Below are positions 1 through 7,262 of a stretch of 64,000 bases of DNA, piece by piece. The notes below the pieces were generated by a model, which was not told where the DNA came from, made no database searches, and was given only the letters and a program-made list of their open reading frames with translations. The translations under genes were made by a program, and so were the position numbers. Each line of letters opens with the position of its first letter. Within the stretch, counting starts at the first letter, position 1. The DNA comes from Ruegeria sp. PrR005. GTDB taxonomy: Bacteria > Pseudomonadota > Alphaproteobacteria > Rhodobacterales > Rhodobacteraceae. Where the stretch lies: NCBI RefSeq assembly GCF_010500245.1, contig NZ_JAAGOX010000012.1:21152-85151 (forward strand). Reading direction: 5' to 3'.

Positions 1-821
1 CGCTGCCGCCCCAGGGCACATTCGTGGCCCCTACCCTGATCAAGGTTGCGGGCATCGGGGCACTGGAGCGCGAGATTTTCGGCCCTGTGCTGCATGTGGC
101 CACCTTCCGCTCGGACGAGCTGGATCAGGTGATCGGGGCGATCAACGCCACCGGCTACGGTCTGACCTTTGGCCTGCAAACCCGGATCGACGACCGGGTG
201 CAGCATGTGACCGAGGCGGTGCATGCGGGCAATATCTATGTCAACCGCAACCAGATCGGCGCCATTGTCGGCAGCCAGCCCTTTGGCGGCGAGGGCCTGT
301 CGGGGACCGGACCAAAGGCGGGCGGGCCGAACTATATGGCGCGCTTCTGTGCGCCCGACCGGCAGCAGGCGGCGGCCGACTGGGCCGAACCGATGGCCAC
401 CCTGCCCCGCGCGACCGGCACGCCCGCGCCGGTACGGGTACAGAGCCTGCCCGGCCCGACCGGCGAATCGAACCGGCTGAGCGAGATGGCGCGCCCGCCG
501 CTCCTCTGCCTTGGCCCGACGGCAGCGGCGGTTGCCGCACAGGCGCAGGCGGTCGAGGCGCTGGGCGGCACCGCCATCCGCGCCACCGGCGCGCTGGCGG
601 CAGAGGCACTGGAGATGCTCGAAGGCATCTCGGGCGTGATCTGGTGGGGCGATGAGGAGACAGCGCGCGCCTATGAGCTGGCCCTGTCGCGCCGGTCCGG
701 TCCGATCCTGCCGCTGATCCCCGGCCTGCCCGACCGGGCGCGGGTGCTGGCCGAGCGCCATGTCTGCGTCGACACCACCGCCGCGGGCGGCAATGCCGCG
801 CTGCTGGGTGGCATGGGCTGA
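1..821 (+). CDS. putA: Proline dehydrogenase / L-glutamate gamma-semialdehyde dehydrogenase, C-terminal part
   Basis: This is the last ~270 residues of a bifunctional PutA. The frame is open from base 3 at the window edge, so the gene starts outside. In the family the dehydrogenase half oxidises pyrroline-5-carboxylate / glutamate semialdehyde to glutamate with NAD+, the second step of proline catabolism. Visible motifs are the end of the aldehyde dehydrogenase fold (REIFGPVLHV, NRNQIGAIVGSQPFGG, GTGPKAGG) followed by about 150 residues that match the extra C-terminal domain of long PutA proteins rather than a stand-alone dehydrogenase. The stop codon TGA is the first three bases of a 13-bp tandem repeat. 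The assignment is firm for the visible part. Confidence 0.88.
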   Translation, partial: LPPQGTFVAPTLIKVAGIGALEREIFGPVLHVATFRSDELDQVIGAINATGYGLTFGLQTRIDDRVQHVTEAVHAGNIYVNRNQIGAIVGSQPFGGEGLSGTGPKAGGPNYMARFCAPDRQQAAADWAEPMATLPRATGTPAPVRVQSLPGPTGESNRLSEMARPPLLCLGPTAAAVAAQAQAVEALGGTAIRATGALAAEALEMLEGISGVIWWGDEETARAYELALSRRSGPILPLIPGLPDRARVLAERHVCVDTTAAGGNAALLGGMG

Positions 822-857
822 GACAGGGGACTGAGACAGGGGACTGAGACAGGGCGC
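819..857. repeat. 13-bp tandem repeat, three units
   Basis: TGAGACAGGGGAC occurs twice exactly (819-831, 832-844) and a third time with the last three bases changed (845-857). The first unit supplies the putA stop codon. A weak GGGCGC/GCGCCC hairpin overlaps and follows the third unit, at 852-870. Confidence 0.85.
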
Positions 858-906
858 GCGCCCGGCGCCCCTTGACCTCTGCCGCGTTTGACCGCAGCGT
901 CGCGGG

Positions 907-1650
907 ATGTTTCCTATCCGCGATCATAACCCTTCGGGCCGAACGCCCTATGTCGTCTACCTGCTGCTGGCGGCCAATATCGCGATCTTTCTGGCCACTC
1001 TGGGCATCATGGACGATCCCCGGCTGATCGGCCGCTTTTTCTATGACTATGCGATCATCCCAGCCCGCATCTCGGACGGGGATGGATGGCTGACGCTGGT
1101 GACCTCGACTTTTCTGCATGGCGGCTGGATGCATCTGGGCGGCAATATGCTGTTCCTGTGGATCTTCGGCGACAATCTGGAAGACGAGATGGGACATCTG
1201 GGCTTTGCGCTTTTCTACCTTGCCGCAGGGATTGGCGCCGGGCTGATCCATGTGCTAAGCGGGCCGGGGTCGATGGTGCCGACCATCGGCGCCTCGGGCG
1301 CGATTGCCGGGGTGATGGGGGGCTATCTGCTGCTGTTTCCGCGGGCGCGGGTCGATATCCTCCTGATTCTGATCGTCTATTTCCGCATCTTCACGATCCC
1401 GGCCTTTGTGATGCTGGGGGCCTGGCTGGGGTTCCAGTTCCTGGGCGGGTTCAGTTCCGATCCCGATACCGGCGGCGTCGCCTATTGGGCGCATACGGGT
1501 GGGTTCGCGGTGGGGCTGGTGCTGACGCTGCCGCTGTGGCTGAAGCGCGGCGGGCGCGGGTTCTGGCAGCGCACCGAAGGGCACCCGCCGCATCCCGAGC
1601 AGAAATACCGCCTGTCGCCCAGCCGGATCCCGAAGATCCCGCGCAAGTGA
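907..1650 (+). CDS. Rhomboid family intramembrane serine protease
   Basis: A 247-residue polytopic membrane protein of the rhomboid family, which cleaves transmembrane substrates inside the bilayer. The catalytic serine lies in GASGAIAG (Ser130) and the partner histidine in WAHTGGFAVG (His196). The HLGGNMLFLWIFGDN segment near residue 75 is the family's conserved helix. About six hydrophobic segments are visible, and the C-terminus is short and basic (LKRGGRG). It stands alone between putA and a convergent phosphatase gene, so context gives no substrate. The start at 907 is the first ATG and gives a normal family length. No strong ribosome binding site is evident. Confidence 0.88.
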   Translation: MFPIRDHNPSGRTPYVVYLLLAANIAIFLATLGIMDDPRLIGRFFYDYAIIPARISDGDGWLTLVTSTFLHGGWMHLGGNMLFLWIFGDNLEDEMGHLGFALFYLAAGIGAGLIHVLSGPGSMVPTIGASGAIAGVMGGYLLLFPRARVDILLILIVYFRIFTIPAFVMLGAWLGFQFLGGFSSDPDTGGVAYWAHTGGFAVGLVLTLPLWLKRGGRGFWQRTEGHPPHPEQKYRLSPSRIPKIPRK

Positions 1651-1665
1651 GGGCCGCAAACGCAA

Positions 1666-1687
1666 AACCCGGCCCAGGGGCCGGGTT
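1666..1687. terminator. Bidirectional terminator hairpin between convergent genes
   Basis: Perfect 10-bp stem AACCCGGCCC / GGGCCGGGTT with a 2-base loop, flanked by AAAA on the left. It lies between the rhomboid gene (+) and the inositol phosphatase gene (-). Confidence 0.8.
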
Positions 1688-1720
1688 CAGAATGTCTTGC
1701 CGATACCGCTTGGGCGTGGC

Positions 1721-2506
1721 TTAGCCGCGGATCGCCTTGGCAAAGGTGTCGAAGATATTGCCGTTGGCACAGATCACCTCGCCACTGTCGAGGATCGAGG
1801 CTTCGGGATCGAGCGGTTCGACCAGCCCGCCCGCTTCCTTGACGATGATGATGCCCGCGGCCATGTCCCAGGCATTGAGGCGCCGTTCCCAGAAGCCTTC
1901 GTAGCGGCCCGCCGCCACATAGGCCATGTCGAGCGCCGCCGAGCCCCAGCGCCGCACACCGGAACAGACCGGCATCAGCCGTGCCAGATCCTGAAGCGTC
2001 AACGGCAGATCGGCACGCCCGCCAAAGGGCAGACCGGTGGCAAAGATCGACTCGATCATCCGGTGGCGGCCCGACACCCGGATGCGCTGGTCGTTCATCC
2101 AGGCACCTTCGCCCTTTTCGGCAAAGAACATCTCGTCCTTGGCGGCGTCATAGATGACGCCCGCGACGATCTTGCCCTTGTGCTCGAGCGCGATGGAAAT
2201 CGCCCAATGCGGCAGCCCGTGCAGGAAGTTGGTGGTGCCGTCCAGCGGATCGACGATCCAGCGGCGGGTGGGGTCCTCGCCCTCTTCCGAGCCGCCCTCT
2301 TCGGCCACCCAGCCATAGGTGGGACGCGCATTGCGCAGCTCTTCCTTGAGGATATTCTCGGCGGCGATATCGGCCTTGGAGACAAAATCGCCCGCGCCCT
2401 TCATCGACACTTGCAGGTTCTCGACCTCGCGGAAATCCTTCACCAGGGACCGGCCTGCCTTGCGGGCGGCCTTGATCATGATGTTGAGGTTCGCACTGCC
2501 AATCAT
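1721..2506 (-). CDS. suhB: Inositol-1-monophosphatase family protein
   Basis: A 261-residue Mg2+-dependent phosphatase of the SuhB/IMPase family, cytoplasmic. It has the metal-binding EE pair (residues 69-70), the DPLDGTTNF motif (86-94) and WDMAAGIIIVKEAGG near residue 210. In the family these hydrolyse inositol monophosphate, and SuhB proteins also act on the rRNA antitermination machinery. Which role applies here cannot be read from the sequence. The ATG at 2504-2506 is preferred over an upstream in-frame start at 2602 because AGGAG precedes it and IMPases begin near this point. It is divergent from the MDR reductase. Confidence 0.88.
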   Translation of the reverse strand: MIGSANLNIMIKAARKAGRSLVKDFREVENLQVSMKGAGDFVSKADIAAENILKEELRNARPTYGWVAEEGGSEEGEDPTRRWIVDPLDGTTNFLHGLPHWAISIALEHKGKIVAGVIYDAAKDEMFFAEKGEGAWMNDQRIRVSGRHRMIESIFATGLPFGGRADLPLTLQDLARLMPVCSGVRRWGSAALDMAYVAAGRYEGFWERRLNAWDMAAGIIIVKEAGGLVEPLDPEASILDSGEVICANGNIFDTFAKAIRG

Positions 2507-2530
2507 CGGGGAGCTCCTGCTTCGGTCAAG

Positions 2531-2550
2531 CCGCGCGTATACTCGCGCGG
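2531..2550. promoter_or_regulatory. GC-rich inverted repeat in divergent promoter region
   Basis: CCGCGCG and CGCGCGG flank TATACT in the 175-bp gap between divergent suhB and the MDR reductase gene. It could be an operator or a hairpin. Nothing else in the gap identifies a regulator. Confidence 0.35.
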
Positions 2551-2681
2551 GGGCGGCTTGCCAAGGGGCTGCATGTGCAAGGCGGCTGCCGTACCGGCGC
2601 ATGGCGCGGCGTCACCGTCGCGCGGCGCTTTGCAGCACCGGCGCGGCGCCCTAGATTGGAGGGGAACAAAGGAGCTTTCCC

Positions 2682-3722
2682 ATGACCGACCGCATGTATC
2701 GCATCGCCCTGGCCAGCCGCCCGACCGGCGCGCCCGAGGCCGCGAATTTCTCGTATGAAGAGGCGCCCATCCCTGCCCCCGGCCCCGGTGAGGTGCTGGT
2801 GCGGGTGCATTACATGTCGCTGGACCCCTATATGCGGGGCCGGATGGACGATGCCAAATCCTATGCCGCGCCGGTGCCGATCGGCGGCACGATGGAGGCC
2901 GGTGGTGTCGGCGAGGTGATCGCCTCGAACGATCCGGGGTTTGCGCCGGGCGACTTTGCATTCGGCATGTTCGGCTGGGCCACCCATGGGGTGCAGCCCG
3001 GCAAGATGCTGCGCAAGATCGACCCCAAGGTGATGCCGATCACCACCGCGCTTGGCGTGCTGGGCATGCCGGGGTTCACCGGATGGTTCGGGTTGCTGGA
3101 ACATGGTCGGCCCAAGGCGGGCGAGACGCTGGTGGTGGCCGCCGCCACCGGGCCGGTGGGCTCGATAGTGGGTCAGGTCGCGCGCCTGGCCGGGCTGCGC
3201 ACCGTGGGCATCGCGGGCGGTGCCGACAAATGCCGCATCGCCACCGAGACCTTTGGCTTTGACGCCTGCCTGGATCACCGCGCCTATGACAGCGCCGCTG
3301 ATCTGCGCCGGGCGCTGGCCACCGAGTGCCCGGACGGGATCGACATCTATTTCGAGAATGTCGGCGGCAAGGTGCTGGAAGCGGTGCTGCCGCTGATGAA
3401 CAATTTCGGCCGCATCCCGATCTGCGGCATGATCAGCTGGTACAATGCCGGTGGGCTGGGCGCGGGCGCGTCAGACCCCGGACTGACCGGCCCGGCGATC
3501 TGGCGCTCGATCCTGGTCAAGTTCCTGTCGGTCAACGGCTTCATCATCTCGAACCATTTCGACCGTTACCCGGCCTTCCTGGCCGAGGTGGCGCCGAAAC
3601 TGGCCAGCGGCGAGATCCGTTACCTGGAAGACGTGGCCGAAGGGCTGGAAAACGCGCCCGCCGCCTTCATGTCCATGCTCAGGGGCGGCAATACCGGCAA
3701 GCAGATCGTCAAGCTGATCTGA
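2682..3722 (+). CDS. NADP-dependent oxidoreductase, zinc-free MDR family
   Basis: A 346-residue medium-chain dehydrogenase/reductase of the leukotriene B4 dehydrogenase / CurA type, which reduces carbon-carbon double bonds of enones with NADPH. Seen in sequence: an N-terminal catalytic fold with LDPYMRGRMDD, the nucleotide-binding region AATGPVGSIVGQVARLAG (about residues 152-170), and FENVGGKVLEAVLPLM. The zinc-ligand cysteines of alcohol dehydrogenases are absent. The start is well supported by AAAGGAG just upstream of ATG 2682. It is a single gene, ended by a large hairpin shared with the convergent aldo/keto reductase. The physiological substrate is unknown. Confidence 0.87.
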   Translation: MTDRMYRIALASRPTGAPEAANFSYEEAPIPAPGPGEVLVRVHYMSLDPYMRGRMDDAKSYAAPVPIGGTMEAGGVGEVIASNDPGFAPGDFAFGMFGWATHGVQPGKMLRKIDPKVMPITTALGVLGMPGFTGWFGLLEHGRPKAGETLVVAAATGPVGSIVGQVARLAGLRTVGIAGGADKCRIATETFGFDACLDHRAYDSAADLRRALATECPDGIDIYFENVGGKVLEAVLPLMNNFGRIPICGMISWYNAGGLGAGASDPGLTGPAIWRSILVKFLSVNGFIISNHFDRYPAFLAEVAPKLASGEIRYLEDVAEGLENAPAAFMSMLRGGNTGKQIVKLI

Positions 3723-3739
3723 CCGGCTTCTACATTGGG

Positions 3740-3774
3740 CGGGGATGCGGGAAGCGACGCTTCCCGCGTCCCCG
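3740..3774. terminator. Large bidirectional terminator hairpin
   Basis: Two 17-base arms (3740-3756 and 3758-3774), CGGGGATGCGGGAAGCG and its complement with one mismatch, around a single A. It sits between the convergent MDR reductase and aldo/keto reductase genes. In a cell the innermost pairs would open to form a loop. Confidence 0.75.
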
Positions 3775-3780
3775 CGTTCC

Positions 3781-4827
3781 TCAATAGGGAAACGGGTGTG
3801 CCTTGTGAGCGGCTGCGATCTCGCCCAGGATCTCCTCGGAGAGCGTCACCTCGGCGGCACCCAGCGCATGGTCGAGCTGTGCCAGTGTGGTTGCGCCAAA
3901 GATCGCCGACATCATGAAGGGGCGTGTCAGCGCCCAGGCCAGCGCCATATGCACCGGGTCGATCCCGTGGCGGCGGGCGATGTCGAGATAGGCCTCGACG
4001 GCGCCAAAGACCCGTGCCGATTTGCGCCCGCCCAATTCCGGCACCAGCGACATGCGCGAGCCCTGGGGCACCTGCCCGCCCTGGTACTTGCCGGTCAGCA
4101 ACCCCGCCGCCAGCGGCGAGAAGGCCATCAGCCCCACCTCCTCGTTCACGCTCAGCTCGGCCATGTCGGTGTCGAAGAGACGGCAAAGCAGCGAGTATTC
4201 GTTCTGGATCGAGGCGACGCGCGGCCCATGCCCGGCCTCGGCCAGACGCAGCCAGTGCGCAGTGCCCCAGGCGCTCTCGTTTGACAGGCCAAAGGCGCGG
4301 ATGGTGCCGCGATCGACCTCGCGTTGCAGCGCCTCGAGACAGTCGATCATGTTTTCGCGTATCGCCGCCGGATCCTGCCCCGAAGGGTCATAGCTCCAGT
4401 TCTGGCGAAACATGTAACTGCCGCGATTGGGCCAGTGGAACTGGTAGAGGTCGACATAATCGGTGCGAAGCCGCTTGAGCGAGGCCTCGAGCGTGGCGCG
4501 GATGGTCGCACCCGAGATCGGCGCACCGTCGCGCACATGCGCCATGCCGCTGCCGGAATGTTTGGTGGCCAGGATGACGTCGCCCCGCCGGGCGGAATTG
4601 GCCGCGTTCCAGGCGCCGATGATCTCCTCGGTCCGGCCAATGGTCTCTTTGCTGACCGGGTTCACCGGGTACATCTCGGCGGTGTCGATGAAATTGATCC
4701 CCGCCGCCAGCGCATGGTCGATCTGGGCATGCGCCTGCTCCTGCGCGGTCTGGGTGCCGAAAGTCATCGTGCCCAGGCACAGTTCGCTTACAGTCATGCC
4801 GGTGCGGCCCAGCGGTCTTCGTTTCAT
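3781..4827 (-). CDS. Aldo/keto reductase (Tas-like)
   Basis: A 348-residue NADP(H)-dependent aldo/keto reductase, a cytoplasmic TIM barrel. Catalytic tetrad context is visible: Asp and Tyr in GINFIDTAEMY, Lys in ILATKHSG, and His in LYQFHWPNR. The length and the AEMYPVNP segment match the E. coli Tas subgroup. The start is set at MKRRPLGRTG (ATG 4825-4827). The long open frame upstream is noncoding extension through the divergent rhodanese gene. The substrate is unknown. It is convergent with the MDR reductase, and whether the two redox enzymes share a pathway cannot be said. Confidence 0.87.
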   Translation of the reverse strand: MKRRPLGRTGMTVSELCLGTMTFGTQTAQEQAHAQIDHALAAGINFIDTAEMYPVNPVSKETIGRTEEIIGAWNAANSARRGDVILATKHSGSGMAHVRDGAPISGATIRATLEASLKRLRTDYVDLYQFHWPNRGSYMFRQNWSYDPSGQDPAAIRENMIDCLEALQREVDRGTIRAFGLSNESAWGTAHWLRLAEAGHGPRVASIQNEYSLLCRLFDTDMAELSVNEEVGLMAFSPLAAGLLTGKYQGGQVPQGSRMSLVPELGGRKSARVFGAVEAYLDIARRHGIDPVHMALAWALTRPFMMSAIFGATTLAQLDHALGAAEVTLSEEILGEIAAAHKAHPFPY

Positions 4828-4944
4828 CGCACATCCCCTTGTCTCCGATCCGGGGAAGCCTAGCGGGATGAGGATCGGCGGCAACCCCTCTTGAGCTGGG
4901 TCCGGGTTTCGGTCAGCCTGTCGCGGAGTCACGGGAGGACAGGC

Positions 4945-5343
4945 ATGGCACAGACCATTACCAAGGGAATCAAGGCGCTGCTGAAAGAGGCGGGCGCGGT
5001 GGTCGACACGCTGTCGGTCGAAGAGGCCAAGGGGCTTTACGACAATCCCGGCTATGTCTTTGTCGATCTGCGCGACATTCGCGAGTTGCAGCGTTCCGGC
5101 ATGATACCGGGGGCGTTTTCCTGTCCGCGCGGCATGCTGGAGTTCTGGATCGACCCCGAAAGCCCCTATCACAAGGCGGTTTTCAATCAGGACAAGACCT
5201 ATGTCTTTTACTGCGCCAGCGCCTGGAGGTCGGCCCTGTCGGCGAAGGTGGCACAGGAAATGGGCCTGAAACCGGTGATGCATATGGAAGGCGGCTTTAC
5301 CGAATGGGTGAAGCAGGACGGCCCGGTGATCGAGAAAAGCTGA
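4945..5343 (+). CDS. Rhodanese-like domain protein
   Basis: A 132-residue single-domain rhodanese, probably a cytoplasmic sulfurtransferase. VFVDLRDIRELQRSGMIPGA (residues 38-57) and the active-site loop with Cys90 in FYCASAWRSALSA are visible. The loop CASAWRS differs from the common CRxGxR pattern but keeps Cys and Arg in place. It starts at ATG 4945 behind GGAGG; the open frame extends upstream without a recognisable domain. It is followed by the four-hairpin element and then by the O-acetylhomoserine sulfhydrylase gene, so a sulfur-metabolism link is plausible but unproven. Confidence 0.85.
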   Translation: MAQTITKGIKALLKEAGAVVDTLSVEEAKGLYDNPGYVFVDLRDIRELQRSGMIPGAFSCPRGMLEFWIDPESPYHKAVFNQDKTYVFYCASAWRSALSAKVAQEMGLKPVMHMEGGFTEWVKQDGPVIEKS

Positions 5344-5359
5344 CCCCTTCACCGGCCAA

Positions 5360-5454
5360 CAAAGTGTCAATGACACTTTGCCCCAAGCGCCTGGAACAGG
5401 CGCTTGCACAGGATTTTCAAAAATCCTGTGGACAAGGATTTCCTTAAATCCTTG
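5360..5454. repeat. Four-hairpin intergenic element, copy A
   Basis: Four perfect short-loop hairpins follow each other with 0-3 bases between them. H1 is 5360-5380 (arm CAAAGTGTCA, one central base). H2 is 5384-5406 (arm CAAGCGCCTG, loop GAA). H3 is 5407-5430 (arm CACAGGATTT, loop TCAA). H4 is 5433-5454 (arm CAAGGATTT, loop CCTT). It lies between the rhodanese and metY genes. H2-H4 correspond, in order, to the reverse complement of H3, H2, H1 of the copy at 52164-52260, with paired substitutions. Its function is unknown; it could terminate or attenuate transcription or be a dispersed repeat. Confidence 0.85.
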
Positions 5455-5547
5455 ATCCGGCTCCTGCCGCAGGCGGGCGCTTGTTGTCTGGCGGGCGCGT
5501 ATCGCTTAGAGATTCGGGCAAGACATTTCCAAAGGGAGACTCCACCC

Positions 5548-6840
5548 ATGTCCGATACCCCCAGCTACGGCTTCGACACGTTGCAGATCCATGCCGGCGC
5601 CCGGCCCGACCCGGCCACCGGCGCGCGGCAGACGCCGATCTACCAGACCACGGCCTATGTGTTCCGCGACGCCGATCACGCCGCCGCCCTCTTCAACCTG
5701 CAAGAGGTGGGCTATATCTATTCCCGCCTGACCAACCCCACCGTGGCCGTGTTGCAGGAGCGTATCGCCACGCTCGAAGGCGGTGTCGGCGCGGTTTGCT
5801 GTTCGTCGGGTCACGCGGCGCAGATCATGGCGCTGTTTCCGCTGATGGGACCGGGGCGCAACGTGGTTGCCTCGACCCGGCTTTATGGCGGCACCGTCAC
5901 CCAGTTCAGCCAGACCATCAAACGCTTTGGCTGGTCGGCGAAGTTCGTCGATACCGACGATCTGGAAGCGGTGAAGGCCGCCATCGACGAGAACACAAGG
6001 GCGGTGTTCTGTGAATCCATTGCCAATCCCGGCGGCTATGTCACCGATATCCGCGCCCTGGCTGACGTGGCGGATGCCGCGGGCATCCCACTGATCGTCG
6101 ACAACACCAGCGCCACCCCCTATCTGTGCCGCCCCATCGAACAGGGCGCGACACTGGTGGTGCATTCGACCACCAAGTACCTGACCGGCAACGGCACCGT
6201 CACCGGCGGTTGTATCGTGGATTCGGGTCGCTTCGACTGGTCGGCCAACGATAAGTTCCCCTCGCTCAGCGCGCCGGAACCGGCCTATCACGGGCTCAAG
6301 TTCCACGAGACCTTTGGCTCGCTCGCCTATACGTTCCATGGCATCGCCATCGGGCTGCGGGACCTAGGCATGACGATGAACCCGCAGGCCGCCCATTACA
6401 CGCTGATGGGGATCGAGACGCTGAGCCTGCGGATGCAGCGCCATGTGGAGAATGCGCAGAAGGTGGCGGCCTGGCTCGAGGCCGATCCCCGGGTGGATTA
6501 CGTGACCTATGCCGGCCTGCCCTCGTCGCCCTATTACGACCGGGTGCAGAAATGCTATCCCAAGGGCGCGGGCGCGCTGTTCACCTTTGCCGTCAAGGGC
6601 GGCTACGAGGCCTGCGTCAAGCTGGTCAACGCGCTGGAGATCTTCAGCCATGTGGCCAACCTGGGTGATGCGCGGTCGCTGATCATCCATTCGGCCTCGA
6701 CCACGCACCGGCAGCTGTCGCCGGAACAGCAAGAAGCCGCAGGTGCCGGCCCCAATGTGGTGCGGGTGTCGATCGGCATCGAGGACGCCGCCGACATCAT
6801 CGCGGACCTCGACCAGGCCCTGACCAAGGCCACCGCCTGA
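5548..6840 (+). CDS. metY: O-acetylhomoserine sulfhydrylase (aminocarboxypropyltransferase)
   Basis: A 430-residue PLP enzyme of the Cys/Met metabolism family. O-acetylhomoserine sulfhydrylase makes homocysteine from O-acetylhomoserine and sulfide in methionine synthesis. Seen: GFDTLQIHAGARPDPATGAR at the N-terminus, SRLTNPTVAVLQERIATLEG, CSSGHAAQIMA, and the PLP lysine in VVHSTTKYLTGNGT. The length fits MetY rather than the ~390-residue cystathionine enzymes. The start is ATG 5548 behind AAGGGAG. I looked for a SAM-II riboswitch in the 85 bases between the hairpin cluster and the start and did not recognise one. A strong terminator follows. Confidence 0.9.
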   Translation: MSDTPSYGFDTLQIHAGARPDPATGARQTPIYQTTAYVFRDADHAAALFNLQEVGYIYSRLTNPTVAVLQERIATLEGGVGAVCCSSGHAAQIMALFPLMGPGRNVVASTRLYGGTVTQFSQTIKRFGWSAKFVDTDDLEAVKAAIDENTRAVFCESIANPGGYVTDIRALADVADAAGIPLIVDNTSATPYLCRPIEQGATLVVHSTTKYLTGNGTVTGGCIVDSGRFDWSANDKFPSLSAPEPAYHGLKFHETFGSLAYTFHGIAIGLRDLGMTMNPQAAHYTLMGIETLSLRMQRHVENAQKVAAWLEADPRVDYVTYAGLPSSPYYDRVQKCYPKGAGALFTFAVKGGYEACVKLVNALEIFSHVANLGDARSLIIHSASTTHRQLSPEQQEAAGAGPNVVRVSIGIEDAADIIADLDQALTKATA

Positions 6841-6851
6841 TATGTTTGACA

Positions 6852-6881
6852 GGAGAAGCAGCCGGACCCGGCTGCTTCTCC
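6852..6881 (+). terminator. Terminator of metY
   Basis: Perfect 14-bp stem GGAGAAGCAGCCGG / CCGGCTGCTTCTCC with an AC loop, 12 bases after the metY stop. Confidence 0.82.
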
Positions 6882-7001
6882 GCTTGCGGCACAGGGTTCC
6901 GGCTATGGAAAACCTGACTTTCCTGACCCCCTGACATAACCCAGAATTGCATTAGCGGATTATTTTCCCGCCATTTCAGCAATACATTTGGAGATCAAGT
7001 C

Positions 7002-7208
7002 ATGGGTGATTCAACCACCACCACAGAAACAAATCCCAACGACGGCTCGACCCGGACCACGACCAAGAACGGGGACGGTTCCAGCGTCGAGACCACGACC
7101 GGTGGATCCAGCGGCAACACCAAGGTGAAAGTACGCTCGGCCAGCGGCGACAGCGCAACCATCTTCATCAGTGGCAAGACCGGAGAGATCAAGGTCACTC
7201 GACCCTGA
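7002..7208 (+). CDS. Small Thr/Ser-rich protein of unknown function
   Basis: A 68-residue product I do not recognise. The first two thirds are rich in Thr, Ser, Asn and Gly (STTTTETNPNDGSTRTTTK), and the end resembles a beta-rich stretch (KVKVRSASGDSATIFISGKT). It has no signal peptide, no membrane segment and no cysteine. The frame is credible because GGAGA lies seven bases before ATG 7002 and the gene is bounded by the metY terminator and a bidirectional hairpin. The composition resembles linker or surface-exposed repeats. The function is open. Confidence 0.55.
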   Translation: MGDSTTTTETNPNDGSTRTTTKNGDGSSVETTTGGSSGNTKVKVRSASGDSATIFISGKTGEIKVTRP

Positions 7209-7236
7209 CCCCCGAGTTGCGTCGGAACAGGCCAAT

Positions 7237-7262
7237 GGGGGCGGCCCTGCGGGCCGCTCCCC
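7237..7262. terminator. Bidirectional terminator hairpin
   Basis: GGGG-GCGGCCC, loop TGC, GGGCCGC-TCCCC, between the small Thr-rich gene (+) and the MFS gene (-). Confidence 0.78.

Noticed and set aside
241..1251. Long minus-strand open frame opposite putA and the rhomboid gene
   Set aside because: Arg/Pro-rich shadow of two well-supported genes, typical of high-GC third-position bias.
5463..5547. SAM-II or other SAM riboswitch ahead of metY
   Set aside because: Expected by analogy in alphaproteobacteria, but the 85 bases between the hairpin cluster and the start show no recognisable aptamer core.
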